Part shown: positions 28,143 through 36,745 of the stretch, piece by piece | How the letters are laid out: every line of letters begins with the position of its first letter | How positions within the stretch are numbered: position 1 is the stretch's first letter | Source: Clostridia bacterium | GTDB taxonomy: Bacteria; Bacillota; Clostridia; Lachnospirales; Lachnospiraceae | Reading direction: 5' to 3' | NCBI GenBank assembly: GCA_009929615.1 | Contig: SAAB01000023.1 | Location: 1 to 45,951, forward strand | Length of the DNA: 45,951 nt | Position numbers and translations under genes: made by a program | Notes under the pieces: generated by a model | What the model was told of the DNA's origin: nothing | The model's database searches: none | What the model saw: the letters and a program-made list of their open reading frames with translations, nothing else

Positions 28143-30194
28143 ATGACATTTTTTAAGAAGATAATGGCGGCGGGAATGATTGTATCGCTGGCTTTGCCCA
28201 TGGCAGTTTATGGCGAAGATAATACAGAGAAGCAATCCATTGTAATAGACAGCAAGCCGATTAAAGATGAGAATGATATAAAGACAGGTACATTTAATTG
28301 CGAAAAGGACACAGGGGAATGGACGAAAGCAGTTGTATTGACGGCTTCAGCCGTTCCGGAGAGTGGTAAGACTCTGCCAAGTATCACTTATTCGTGGCAG
28401 AAAGATAAGGCGACGGATGAAAAGACCGGAAGTACCTATACGATTGATGAGAATGGTACTTATACGGTGAAGCTTCAGGTGCCATCGAGCAGTAAGCTGA
28501 CAGCGGAGCCTATTGAGATTGAAGTAAAGAATATTGATAAAACAGGTCCGGAGATTGTTAAAACTTCAAAGAGTACAGAGGAATGGACGAATGGACCTAT
28601 AACCCTTACTTTTGAATGTGAAGATTATCAGGAGAGCGCACCGGCATCAGCCGCAGAAACGACCGGAGATAATCAGACACCTGCAACGACGGAAGATGTA
28701 AGGGAAAAGGGTTCCGGACTTCATCCGGATGGAGCCTACTCCTATGATAACGGTCAGACCTGGACAAAAGATAATTTTGTTAAAGTGGAAGATGATGCGA
28801 CTATTCAGTTTGTTGTCAGAGATGCTTTGGGTAATACAACTGCACAGTCCGTTACCGTAGACAGAATTGATAAAACAGAACCAACAGTTCGAGTAAACAT
28901 TGCAGATGGCGGTGTTTTATATGAAGGCGAAGATGGAAGTGTTATATTGACTGTCAGTGCGTCTGATGGTGCTGCAGGATTGGCTGATATGGCTTATTCC
29001 TGGGACGGAGGGCTCAGCTGGAACAATTCGAATACATTACAGGTAAGCCAGCCGGGAAATTATACCGTTTATGTCCGTGACAGAGCTGGAAACTTTACTC
29101 AGGCAACTTTAACGGTCAGCTATTCACAGCGGCCGGCCGGCAATGGCGGTAATACTGGAAATGACAACCCTACAGGTGGTGGAACATCGAATGATGGGGG
29201 TTCGGCAAATAACACAGGTACACCCGCTGTAAATGGCAATACAGGCGGTCAGAGCACGGGTCAGAGTACGGATCAGAGTACGAATAGTGGAAATACTCCG
29301 ACAGGAACACCATATCCAATATATTATGGGGTTCCGGCAGCTGAAGCTTCAGGAAGCGTTAATAGTGGAAGTCAGACGACAGGCAACACCGGTGAATCTG
29401 AGAGCAGAGAATCCGAGTCTGAAAGGGAGTCCAGGGAAAGTAATTCCAGAACTTCAGAAACAAAGGAAAGTGATGCGTCAAAAACACCGGCACCGGTTGT
29501 GAATACAGAAGGTTCGGATTCGGGTTTCCCATGGTTATGGGTTTTAGCCGCCGTTGCAGCAGTCGTTATTATTTCGATTGCGGTGGTAGCTGCCAGAATT
29601 ATTGCAGGACGTCGAAATGATGATGACGATATATTTGAAGCTGAAGAGCCTTCAGATGATATTGAAGAAGTATATGCCAGAGTTTCAGCCAAGGAGGCAG
29701 AGGTTGTATCCGAGCCGGAAGTAAAACCGGAGATAAAACCAGAAGTTCAGGCGGAAAAGGTTTCAGGAGTGACAAGTGATACTATTGAGCTGGATACCAA
29801 TCAGGTGAAGGCGGCAGCAGGTGTTGCATCTGGAATTGCAGCCACAGGTATTGGGGCTGGAGTTGTTGCAGAAAAAATAGCAGCAGAACCAGAGGTTGAA
29901 CCGGAACCAGTTGTAGAGGCAACTCCAGAGGTTGAACCGGAACCAGTTGTAGAGGCAATTCCAAAGGTTGAACCGGAACCAGTTGTAGAGGCAATTCCAA
30001 AGGTTGAACCGGAACCAGTTGTAGAGGTAACTCCAAAGGTTAAACCGGAACCAATTGTAGAGGAGACTCCAGAGATTGAGCCGGAACCAGTTGCAGAAGA
30101 TGCCTCGGAAGCAGGTAAGGTTGTACTGGAAGGGGAACATAGCCGTTTGGTTTATGATCCAAAGACCGGAGAATATAAATACGAATTTAAATAA
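28143..30194 (+). CDS. Large secreted, membrane-anchored Ser/Thr-rich surface protein with tail repeats
   Basis: The 683-aa product has a signal peptide (KKIMAAGMIVSLALPMAVYG), three beta-sandwich/Ig-like units (about residues 25-325; repeated signatures SYTWQKD-type and SYDNGQTWTKDN, YSWDGGLSWNNSN, DRAGNFTQATLTV), a long Gly/Asn/Ser/Thr linker (about 330-455), a transmembrane helix (FPWLWVLAAVAAVVIISIAV, about 460-485) and a cytoplasmic acidic tail. The tail has six tandem 12-residue repeats of EVEPEPVVEATP type and ends YDPKTGEYKYEFK. The ATG at 28143 follows CCAGGAGGAACACTGAGA; the upstream frame has no site. The function is unknown; adhesion or envelope sensing is possible. Confidence 0.8.
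   Translation: MTFFKKIMAAGMIVSLALPMAVYGEDNTEKQSIVIDSKPIKDENDIKTGTFNCEKDTGEWTKAVVLTASAVPESGKTLPSITYSWQKDKATDEKTGSTYTIDENGTYTVKLQVPSSSKLTAEPIEIEVKNIDKTGPEIVKTSKSTEEWTNGPITLTFECEDYQESAPASAAETTGDNQTPATTEDVREKGSGLHPDGAYSYDNGQTWTKDNFVKVEDDATIQFVVRDALGNTTAQSVTVDRIDKTEPTVRVNIADGGVLYEGEDGSVILTVSASDGAAGLADMAYSWDGGLSWNNSNTLQVSQPGNYTVYVRDRAGNFTQATLTVSYSQRPAGNGGNTGNDNPTGGGTSNDGGSANNTGTPAVNGNTGGQSTGQSTDQSTNSGNTPTGTPYPIYYGVPAAEASGSVNSGSQTTGNTGESESRESESERESRESNSRTSETKESDASKTPAPVVNTEGSDSGFPWLWVLAAVAAVVIISIAVVAARIIAGRRNDDDDIFEAEEPSDDIEEVYARVSAKEAEVVSEPEVKPEIKPEVQAEKVSGVTSDTIELDTNQVKAAAGVASGIAATGIGAGVVAEKIAAEPEVEPEPVVEATPEVEPEPVVEAIPKVEPEPVVEAIPKVEPEPVVEVTPKVKPEPIVEETPEIEPEPVAEDASEAGKVVLEGEHSRLVYDPKTGEYKYEFK
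29887..30102 (+). repeat. 36-bp tandem repeat encoding EPEPVVEAxPKV
   Basis: Six consecutive imperfect 36-bp units within the surface-protein gene, each encoding 12 residues with the core VEPEPVVEA. Later units drift (KVKPEPIVEETP, EIEPEPVAEDAS). Such repeats readily change copy number by slippage. Confidence 0.9.
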
Positions 30195-30195
30195 A

Positions 30196-30242
30196 AAAAT
30201 GCTGTTTCATGATTTTAATATAGTCATGAAACAGCATTTTTT
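30196..30242. terminator. Bidirectional terminator
   Basis: A 17-bp stem (AAAATGCTGTTTCATGA with TCATGAAACAGCATTTT) ends in T6 on the plus strand and in a T-run on the minus strand. It serves the convergent surface-protein and ferredoxin genes. Confidence 0.92.
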
Positions 30243-30244
30243 GA

Positions 30245-30955
30245 TTAGTCCAGTATACGTCCATCTGTGGAAATGGTAACAACATTCCAAGGAATGAATT
30301 TTCCACTGTTTTTCAGTGCGGTCACAGCAGCATGTTCAATACCGCCACAGCATGGAACTTCCATACGGACAATGGTAAGACTTTTAATGTTGTTGTTTGA
30401 AATAATTTCGGTAAGCTTTTCCGTGTAATCCCCTTCATCTAATTTCGGACATCCAATAAGTGTTATCTTACCACGGATAAATTCCTGATGGAAATTGCCG
30501 TAGGCATAAGCCGTACAGTCCGCCGCAATAAGAAGGTGGGCATTATCAAAATAAGGTGCGTTGACCGGAGCAAGCTTAATCTGTACAGGCCATTGTCCTA
30601 ATTGAGAACGAACAGCTGATGTTGGGATTGATTCTTGTGGGGCAGAAGAAATTTCAATTTTTCGGGACTGGCTTCCAGGGCATCCGCAGGCCAGAGGGGG
30701 AGCTGCATGAACAGCAGCCTTTTCCTTATTAGCCAGCACAGCCGCTTCGTCGTAGGCAGCGGCTTCCCGGTTGACAAAGGTAATAGCTTCAGTTGGACAG
30801 GTTGGAAGACAGTCTCCGAGACCGTCACAGTAATCATCACGAAGTAATTTTGCCTTGCCATCAATCATTCCAATAGCACCTTCGTGACAGGCAGCAGCAC
30901 ATAAACCGCAGCCGTTACATTTTTCTTCATCAATGTGAATAATTTTACGTATCAT
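30245..30955 (-). CDS. 4Fe-4S ferredoxin-type protein
   Basis: The 236-aa protein begins MIRKIIHIDEEKCNGCGLCA. Two ferredoxin clusters are encoded by CNGCGLCAAACHEGA and CDGLGDCLPTCPTEA. The C-terminal two-thirds carries further cysteines (HLLIAADCTAYAYGNFHQEF, GCPKLDEGDY, CCGGIEHA) of the type found in clostridial ferredoxins next to Crp/Fnr regulators. The start at 30955 is supported by AAGGAGGATTTTATAT. It is divergent from the Crp/Fnr gene and likely under its control. Confidence 0.9.
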   Translation of the reverse strand: MIRKIIHIDEEKCNGCGLCAAACHEGAIGMIDGKAKLLRDDYCDGLGDCLPTCPTEAITFVNREAAAYDEAAVLANKEKAAVHAAPPLACGCPGSQSRKIEISSAPQESIPTSAVRSQLGQWPVQIKLAPVNAPYFDNAHLLIAADCTAYAYGNFHQEFIRGKITLIGCPKLDEGDYTEKLTEIISNNNIKSLTIVRMEVPCCGGIEHAAVTALKNSGKFIPWNVVTISTDGRILD

Positions 30956-30981
30956 ATATAAAATCCTCCTTGTGTAATTTC

Positions 30982-31010
30982 TTGACTTTGTATCCCCAGT
31001 ATAATAAAAT
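30982..31010 (+). promoter_or_regulatory. Promoter of the Crp/Fnr-type regulator
   Basis: TTGACT (30982-30987), 17 nt, TAAAAT (31005-31010) on the plus strand, with the palindrome at 31015 just downstream. Confidence 0.65.
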
Positions 31011-31014
31011 AATG

Positions 31015-31030
31015 CCAACAAGTATGTTGG
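31015..31030. promoter_or_regulatory. Palindromic operator candidate for the Crp/Fnr regulator
   Basis: CCAACA-AGTA-TGTTGG is a perfect 6-bp dyad with a 4-nt spacer, the geometry of Crp/Fnr sites. It overlaps the expected transcription start of the regulator and lies upstream of the divergent ferredoxin gene, so it could repress the former and affect the latter. Confidence 0.6.
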
Positions 31031-31052
31031 TATAACAACAAAAGGAGGGAAA

Positions 31053-31718
31053 ATGAAAGAAAATTTTTTAGAGAAGACGATTTTGTTCCGAGGAACAGAT
31101 TTAGAAGAGATAAAGGGAATGTTGAAATGTCTTCAGGGAACTGAGCGGCATTTTAAAAAGGGCGAGATTATTTATCACTGCGGAGATACGGTTCGTTTTA
31201 TGGGAATGGTGCTTTCAGGAACAGTTCATATTGAAAGTAATGATTTCTGGGGGAATAAAAGTATTCTCGATGGTATAGGTCCGGGACAGGTTTTTGCTGA
31301 AACCTATGCCTGTGTTCCCGGGGAGCCTTTAATGGTTGATGTGGTTACTGCAGAGGATACGGATGTTTTGTTTTTAGATGCAAACCGTATCATGACAACC
31401 TGTTCTAACGCTTGTGAGCATCATGCTAAACTCATACGCAACCTTTTAATGGCCTCAGCCCAGAAGAACCTGAATCTTTCGCGGCGTATCTTTCATACAG
31501 CACCGAAATCCATACGGGGACGTATCCTGTCCTATTTGTCTGACCAGGCGAGCCGGCAGGGAAGCCCGGAATTTGACATTCCTTTTAATCGTCAGCAGTT
31601 GGCCGATTATTTGAATGTGGAAAGAAGTGCCCTTTCAAACGAATTAAGCAAGATGCAAAAGGACGGTTTAATTACTGCAAAGAAGAATCATTTTTTTCTG
31701 AAGGGAGACATTGACTAG
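31053..31718 (+). CDS. Crp/Fnr-family transcriptional regulator
   Basis: The 221-aa protein has an N-terminal cyclic-nucleotide-type beta barrel (about residues 30-125: GEIIYHCGDTVRFMGMVLSG, GPGQVFAETYACVPGEPLMV), a dimer helix, and a C-terminal HTH_Crp domain (PFNRQQLADYLNVERSALSN, about 175-205). No N-terminal cysteine cluster of the Fnr type is present, so it does not look like an oxygen-sensing Fe-S Fnr; the ligand is unknown. ATG follows AAAAGGAGGGAAA. It is divergent from the ferredoxin gene and followed directly by a membrane-protein gene. Confidence 0.93.
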   Translation: MKENFLEKTILFRGTDLEEIKGMLKCLQGTERHFKKGEIIYHCGDTVRFMGMVLSGTVHIESNDFWGNKSILDGIGPGQVFAETYACVPGEPLMVDVVTAEDTDVLFLDANRIMTTCSNACEHHAKLIRNLLMASAQKNLNLSRRIFHTAPKSIRGRILSYLSDQASRQGSPEFDIPFNRQQLADYLNVERSALSNELSKMQKDGLITAKKNHFFLKGDID

Positions 31719-32330
31719 ATGCGTAAGATAAGAACAAAACGAGAAAGCATGGCAATGGTGCCAAATCTGCTGATATTTTCAGTGGTTTGGTATATCCTGC
31801 TGATACGAAATATTATTTCTGAAAAATCTATCGGAATGTCGTTGATGTTTCTGATTGCAGGTATCCTGCCTTTGTTTATGGCGGTACAGCAGATTCGACG
31901 GGCCGTGTATTTCCGAAGACTGCATAGAGAAGTTATGAACCGACCGCCTAAACGGGGACGTATTATTAGTTGTAATAAAGCTTTTTGTGAAGTAGAAACA
32001 AGAGAAGCAGCTTCTAGAAAAATGGCTGAGTATAAATTGATTATTCAGATGGATGATGGTGTCAGCTTTGAACCGGTTCAAATAGAAAGTGAACCATATT
32101 CATGGCCGGTGTATAAGGTTTTGGCATCTCCGGAGGTGGATGTTTATACAGACGATTCGGGATGGCATCATGTCATCGATGGTTTCCATTACAAGAAACA
32201 TCGAAGTGACGAAGGAATATTTAAGGATAATCCCTGGGAAGATGGACTGGGGAATGACAACAGCCGTATTTTCAATGTTATATGGGCAGTGTTGCTGATT
32301 ATTTTCCTGATATCTATCTTGAGAGGGTAG
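31719..32330 (+). CDS. Membrane protein of unknown function
   Basis: The 203-aa protein starts one base after the regulator's stop codon and is cotranscribed with it. It has two N-terminal membrane helices (LLIFSVVWYILLIRNIISEK, GMSLMFLIAGILPLFMAVQQ), a soluble beta-rich middle (RGRIISCNKAFCEVETREAA, KLIIQMDDGVSFEPVQI) similar in style to DUF3592-type domains, and a C-terminal helix (VIWAVLLIIFLISILRG). No catalytic motif is seen. The assignment to a family is uncertain. Confidence 0.65.
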   Translation: MRKIRTKRESMAMVPNLLIFSVVWYILLIRNIISEKSIGMSLMFLIAGILPLFMAVQQIRRAVYFRRLHREVMNRPPKRGRIISCNKAFCEVETREAASRKMAEYKLIIQMDDGVSFEPVQIESEPYSWPVYKVLASPEVDVYTDDSGWHHVIDGFHYKKHRSDEGIFKDNPWEDGLGNDNSRIFNVIWAVLLIIFLISILRG

Positions 32331-32431
32331 TTGAAAACAGATATGCTTTTTAAGCATGATTGGATATAAAATATAAGCATTTGCTAATTTTTGAGCCACC
32401 TACTAAAATAAAATATAAAAGGAATGGTAGA

Positions 32432-32914
32432 ATGATTCAAAGATTAATTGTATATATGTGCCTTATTTCTATGCTGATATTAACCGGCTGTAGTGGCTCT
32501 GGAGAAAGTAGTGAACCGGTTCTATTAGAAACAGAAACACGGGCAGAAGAGGAAAATGGTGAAATGATAAATATTAGGATAACTGCCGGCGGTCAAAGCT
32601 TCCAGGCAAAATTATATGATAATGAAACAACCCGGGTCTTTTTGGAACTGCTGCCAATGACGGTGGATATGGGTGAATTGAATGGTAATGAGAAATATGC
32701 TTATTTATCCAACAGTCTTCCGGTAAATGCGGGCAACCCATCAACCATTCATACAGGTGATATAATGCTTTTTGGTTCAGATTGTCTGGTCCTGTTTTAT
32801 GAGGATTTTTCAACTTCCTACAGTTACACGACTATCGGATATGTGGAAGATATTTCCGGGTTTAAAGAGTCCCTTGGTGGTGGAAGTGTCCAGGTGGGAT
32901 TCAGTATAGATTAG
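32432..32914 (+). CDS. Lipoprotein with cyclophilin-like domain
   Basis: The 160-aa protein has a lipoprotein signal (MIQRLIVYMCLISMLILTGC, Cys at residue 20), a short acidic linker, and a domain of the bacterial cyclophilin-like type (about 45-160: MINIRITAGGQSFQAKLYDN, TTRVFLELLPMTVDMGELNG, GDIMLFGSDCLVLFYEDF). Members of this family often lie near oxidoreductases in Clostridia; their role is not known. ATG 32432 follows AAAAGGAATGGTAGA. A MalY/PatB gene follows after 13 nt. Confidence 0.8.
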   Translation: MIQRLIVYMCLISMLILTGCSGSGESSEPVLLETETRAEEENGEMINIRITAGGQSFQAKLYDNETTRVFLELLPMTVDMGELNGNEKYAYLSNSLPVNAGNPSTIHTGDIMLFGSDCLVLFYEDFSTSYSYTTIGYVEDISGFKESLGGGSVQVGFSID

Positions 32915-32927
32915 TGGAGGAATGAGA

Positions 32928-34109
32928 ATGAAATATGATTTTGATAAATTGATAAACCGGAGACATACAAATTCTCTTAAGTGGGATGTGGATGAGCAGG
33001 AACTGCCTATGTGGGTGGCAGATATGGATTTTGAAACAGCACCGGAGATTCTTTCAGCTATTCAGAGAAGGCTGGACCAGGGGATTTTCGGTTATTCCGT
33101 TATTCCTGAGCAATGGAATGAGGCCTATGTTAACTGGTGGGCAAAACGTCATGGCTTCCATATGGAGAAAGAATGGCTTACCTTCACAACGGGAGTTATT
33201 CCGGCAATTTCAAGTATTATTCGTAAATTGACAACGGTTGGTGAGAATGTTTTAGTTCAGACACCGGTGTACCATATCTTTTTCAATTCTATCAAGAATA
33301 ATGGCCGCGAGGTCCTCGAAAACAGATTAGTATATGACGGAAAAGAATATCGTATTGATTTTGATGATTTGGAAAAGAAGCTGGCTATGCCACAGACAAC
33401 CATGATGCTTTTGTGTAATCCTCAAAACCCTTCCGGCAATATATGGGATAGAGAAACCTTGGAGAGAATTGGTGAATTATGCTGGAAACACCACGTCCTT
33501 GTTGTGGCTGATGAAATTCATTGTGATTTGGCTGACCCTGGATATAATTATATTCCTTTTGCTTCAGTTTCAGATAAATGCCGGGAAAACAGTGTTACCT
33601 GCCTTGCTCCGACGAAGGCTTTTAATCTTGCTGGATTTAAAACGGCAGCAGTTTCCGTTCCGAATCAGGAAATACGGCGAAAGGTTCGACGGGGACTCAA
33701 TACAGATGAAGTTGCAGAAGCCAATATTTTTGCTGTAGATGCAGCAGTTGCTGCCTTTAATGAAAGCGGAGACTGGCTGGACGAGCTAAATGTCTATATT
33801 TCTAAGAACAGACAGTATGTTCGGGAATATATAAAAAATGAGATTCCAGACCTGAAAGTTGTTGAATCCCATTCTACATATTTATTGTGGGTGGATTGTA
33901 TGGGCGCATCAGGCAGTGGTACACAGCTGGTTGAATTTATACGGGAAAAGACAGGCCTTTATTTATCCGAAGGTGGAGAATTTGGAGGGAATGGAAGAAA
34001 ATTTTTCCGCATGAATATAGGATGCCCGAGGGAAACATTGGAAGATGGTCTTGAACGGTTAAAACAAGGTGTTATGGCCTATGAAGAATGGGCCGGAAGT
34101 TTATGCTGA
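32928..34109 (+). CDS. PLP-dependent C-S lyase of the MalY/PatB family
   Basis: The 393-aa enzyme likely cleaves cystathionine or related C-S bonds. Family blocks are RHTNSLKWDVDEQELPMWVA followed by DMDFETAPEI, GYSVIPEQW, LLCNPQNPSGNIWDRE, VVADEIHCDL and the PLP-lysine segment APTKAFNLAGFK. The start was set to ATG 32928 because GTGGAGG ends 7 nt before it; ATG 32922 is too close. The stop lies 25 nt before the next gene's start, indicating an operon with the aldo/keto reductase. Confidence 0.92.
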   Translation: MKYDFDKLINRRHTNSLKWDVDEQELPMWVADMDFETAPEILSAIQRRLDQGIFGYSVIPEQWNEAYVNWWAKRHGFHMEKEWLTFTTGVIPAISSIIRKLTTVGENVLVQTPVYHIFFNSIKNNGREVLENRLVYDGKEYRIDFDDLEKKLAMPQTTMMLLCNPQNPSGNIWDRETLERIGELCWKHHVLVVADEIHCDLADPGYNYIPFASVSDKCRENSVTCLAPTKAFNLAGFKTAAVSVPNQEIRRKVRRGLNTDEVAEANIFAVDAAVAAFNESGDWLDELNVYISKNRQYVREYIKNEIPDLKVVESHSTYLLWVDCMGASGSGTQLVEFIREKTGLYLSEGGEFGGNGRKFFRMNIGCPRETLEDGLERLKQGVMAYEEWAGSLC

Positions 34110-34134
34110 TAAAGCAGAAGAAGGAGTGGAGCAT

Positions 34135-35271
34135 ATGATTTATAAGAATTATAAGGATTTAAAGTTATCAGCCCTTGGTATGGGGGCTATGCGTCTTCCG
34201 GTTATTGATGGTGATGATGCAAAGATAGATGAGGCAGCAGCTTCCGAGATGGTAGCTTACGCTATGGCGAATGGTATTAATTATTATGATACCGCCTGGG
34301 GATATCACAGTGGTAATTTAGAAACCGTTATGGGGAAAATATTAAATCAGTACCCTCGAGAAAATTATTATCTGGCAACGAAGTTTCCGGGATATGATTT
34401 ATCTAATATGGATAAGGTTGAAAGTATTTTTGAAGAGCAGCTAAAAAAATGTGGTGTTGATTATTTTGATTTTTATCTCTTTCACAATGTATGTGAAATG
34501 AATATTGATGCCTATTTGGATGATGAGAAATACGGAATCTTTTCTTATCTGATGGAACAGAAAAAGGCTGGCCGTATTCGCCATTTGGGATTTTCAGCCC
34601 ATGGCGGCTATGATGTTATGAAGCGTTTTATAGATGCTTATGGAAAAGATATGGAATTTTGTCAGATTCAGCTCAATTATCTGGATTGGACTTTCCAGGG
34701 AGCAAAGGAAAAAGTTGATTTATTAAATGAAAATAATATTCCGGTCTGGGTTATGGAGCCACTGCGGGGTGGACGTCTTGCATCTGTTGCAGAGGAGTAT
34801 GAAGCAGAGTTAAAAACACTGCGTCCGGAGGAAGGTGTTCCGGCATGGGCATTTCGCTTCTTGCAGAGTATCCCTGGCGTCACAGTGACGCTGTCAGGTA
34901 TGTCGAATTTTGAACAGATGAAAGCCAATATTGCTACCTATGAGACAGAAAAACCGCTTTCAGAAGGCGAAATGTCGTCCTTGCTGGCAATAGCAGATAA
35001 GATGCTTGAAAATGCCGGAGTTCCATGTACGGCATGTCATTACTGTACAAGTCACTGCCCACAGGAATTGGATATTCCATTCCTTTTGAATCTGTATAAC
35101 GAGCACTGTTTTACCGGTGGCGGTTTTATTGCACCGATGGCACTGATGGCAGTTGAAAAGGAAAAACAGCCATCTGGCTGTATTGGCTGCAGAAGCTGTG
35201 AACAGGTCTGTCCTCAGCAGATTAAAATTTCAGAAGCACTGGCAGATTTTTCAGCAAAGCTTGGAGCATAA
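34135..35271 (+). CDS. Aldo/keto reductase with C-terminal 4Fe-4S domain
   Basis: The 378-aa protein has an N-terminal aldo/keto reductase TIM barrel with catalytic Asp and Tyr in YYDTAWGYHSGN, Lys in ATKFPGYD and His in FYLFHNVC. The C-terminal third holds two ferredoxin-like motifs, CTACHYCTSHCPQELDIP and CIGCRSCEQVCPQQIKI. Such Fe-S aldo/keto reductases are common in anaerobes; the substrate is unknown. ATG 34135 follows AGAAGGAGTGGAGC. Last gene of the plus-strand cluster. Confidence 0.93.
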   Translation: MIYKNYKDLKLSALGMGAMRLPVIDGDDAKIDEAAASEMVAYAMANGINYYDTAWGYHSGNLETVMGKILNQYPRENYYLATKFPGYDLSNMDKVESIFEEQLKKCGVDYFDFYLFHNVCEMNIDAYLDDEKYGIFSYLMEQKKAGRIRHLGFSAHGGYDVMKRFIDAYGKDMEFCQIQLNYLDWTFQGAKEKVDLLNENNIPVWVMEPLRGGRLASVAEEYEAELKTLRPEEGVPAWAFRFLQSIPGVTVTLSGMSNFEQMKANIATYETEKPLSEGEMSSLLAIADKMLENAGVPCTACHYCTSHCPQELDIPFLLNLYNEHCFTGGGFIAPMALMAVEKEKQPSGCIGCRSCEQVCPQQIKISEALADFSAKLGA

Positions 35272-35286
35272 ATCTAAAAAGAATAA

Positions 35287-35327
35287 GGGCCCACAGAAGA
35301 ATAAAACATCTTCTATGGGCCCTTTTG
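35287..35327. terminator. Bidirectional terminator
   Basis: GGGCCCACAGAAGA pairs with TCTTCTATGGGCCC, followed by TTTTG. It lies between the convergent aldo/keto reductase and CoA-transferase genes. Confidence 0.88.
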
Positions 35328-35330
35328 TAG

Positions 35331-35989
35331 TTACTGCATAACACCAATATGGTCAGGAACAATAATATCAGCTTCCGTGCAGGCACGGATATCTTCTACA
35401 GTATAACCCGGAGCCAGTTCCCTGAGAATTAATCCATCCGGGCTGACTTCAAGATAGCAACGTTCAGTGACAATATCAGTGACACATTTACCACCGGTCA
35501 GTGGCAGTGTACATTTTTAAGAATCTTTGGGTCTCCGTTTTTTTCACAATGGTCTGTTGCGACAATAATCTTTTTCACACCGGCACATAAATCCATTGCA
35601 CCGCCCATGCCAGGGACAACTTTGCCGGGAATTGTCCAGTTGGCAATATTACCTTCCTGGTCTACCTGAAGGGTGCCGAGAACGGCCACGTCAATATGAC
35701 CTCCACGGATAAAACCAAATCCGGTAGGATGTTCATAGACACTACCACCTTTGATAATGGAAGCAGGCATTCCACCGGCATCAATAATATCAATATCTGC
35801 ATCACTCCATTTTGGAGATGGACCGCTGCCAACAGTGCCAATTTCAGCTTCAAGCCACAGGTCAACACCTTCAGGGAGATAGTTGACACACATCAAAGGA
35901 ACGCCGATTCCCAGATTCACAAAATCGCCGTCTTTAAAAAACTTTGCGCATCGTGATGCAATGAGTGCACGTCCAGTTAATTCTGCCAT
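35331..35989 (-). pseudogene. CoA-transferase subunit B (AtoA/CtfB-like), frameshifted near the 3' end
   Basis: Subunit B of a 3-oxoacid or butyrate-acetoacetate-type CoA-transferase. The frame from MAELTGRALIASRCAKFFKD runs through NLGIGVPLMCVNYLPEG and WLEAEIGTVGSGPSP, which holds the catalytic Glu, to GDPKILKN, then ends early at about 35498. In the next frame the expected C-terminus continues without a stop: TLPLTGGKCVTDIVTERCYL, EVSPDGLILRELAPGYTVED, ADIIVPDHIGVMQ, stop at 35331. One missing base in an A5 run (plus strand T5 at about 35513-35517) explains this. ATG overlaps the subunit A stop (ATGA). Genuine mutation, slippage site or sequencing error cannot be told apart here. Confidence 0.9.
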
Positions 35990-36708
35990 CACTTTGTACC
36001 TCCTTCCGCTTTTGCTCTTAAGCGCTGCCACATTGGGCAGACATGTCTTGTTTCACCGCTTCGGACATAAATCATATCCACAATCGGGGCGGGTACATCA
36101 ATTTCTTCAGGGCCAAGTTCACCAAATTCGACAAGTTCTTCGACTTCCACAATAACCAGGTCTGCTGCAAAGGCCATGTTGCTGCTGATAGCCCGGGAAT
36201 TTAACCGGAAAGAAATATTGCCGGCACTATCTGCCTTTGTAGCCTTAATCAACGTAATATCTGCATGTAAAGGCAGTTCCAGAAGATATTCTTTTCCGTT
36301 TATAGTCAGTTTCTGCTTGCCATTTTCAATTTCGGTACCGACACCGGTAGGTGTCAGACAGCCGCCAAGACCGAACCCACCACAGCGGATACGTTCAGAA
36401 AAAGTACCCTGTGGACTGAACTCAATATCAAGTTCACCGGAAAACATCTGGTCACGGGCAGATGGATTATAGGCGATATGAGTGGTAATAAGACTCTTAA
36501 CAAGCTTTGCATGGATGAGTTTACCAACGCCCTGGTCAGGCATACCGGCAGAAACAGCGATGGCATGAATGCCTTTAACACCCTTTCCCAGCATGCCGTC
36601 AATGATGTCGTCAGCTGCAAACTCACCGTGCCAGTCACCAAACATGATGGTCTGGTTATCTTGGAATTTAGAGAGGATTTCCTCTTTTGATACTACTTTT
36701 GAGAGCAA
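35989..36708 (-). CDS. CoA-transferase subunit A (AtoD/CtfA-like)
   Basis: Subunit A of the same CoA-transferase, 239 aa. It has the glycine-rich blocks GIHAIAVSAGMPDQGVGKLI and CGGFGLGGCLTPTGVGTEIE, and LLELPLHADITLIKATKADS. The start is uncertain: TTG at 36708 fits AAAGGTGGGG upstream, while a GTG at 36720 overlaps that site and would add four residues. It is coupled to subunit B by an ATGA overlap and follows the enoyl-CoA hydratase gene in the same minus-strand operon. The acid acceptor cannot be told from sequence. Confidence 0.9.
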   Translation of the reverse strand: MLSKVVSKEEILSKFQDNQTIMFGDWHGEFAADDIIDGMLGKGVKGIHAIAVSAGMPDQGVGKLIHAKLVKSLITTHIAYNPSARDQMFSGELDIEFSPQGTFSERIRCGGFGLGGCLTPTGVGTEIENGKQKLTINGKEYLLELPLHADITLIKATKADSAGNISFRLNSRAISSNMAFAADLVIVEVEELVEFGELGPEEIDVPAPIVDMIYVRSGETRHVCPMWQRLRAKAEGGTK

Positions 36709-36745
36709 TAGATTCCCCACCTTTCATATACTATTTTTTCAATCG

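Noticed and set aside
29763-30140. Minus-strand ORFs opposite the EPEPVVEA repeats
   Set aside because: They are mirror readings of the tandem repeat in the surface-protein gene, with no ribosome site and low-complexity composition.
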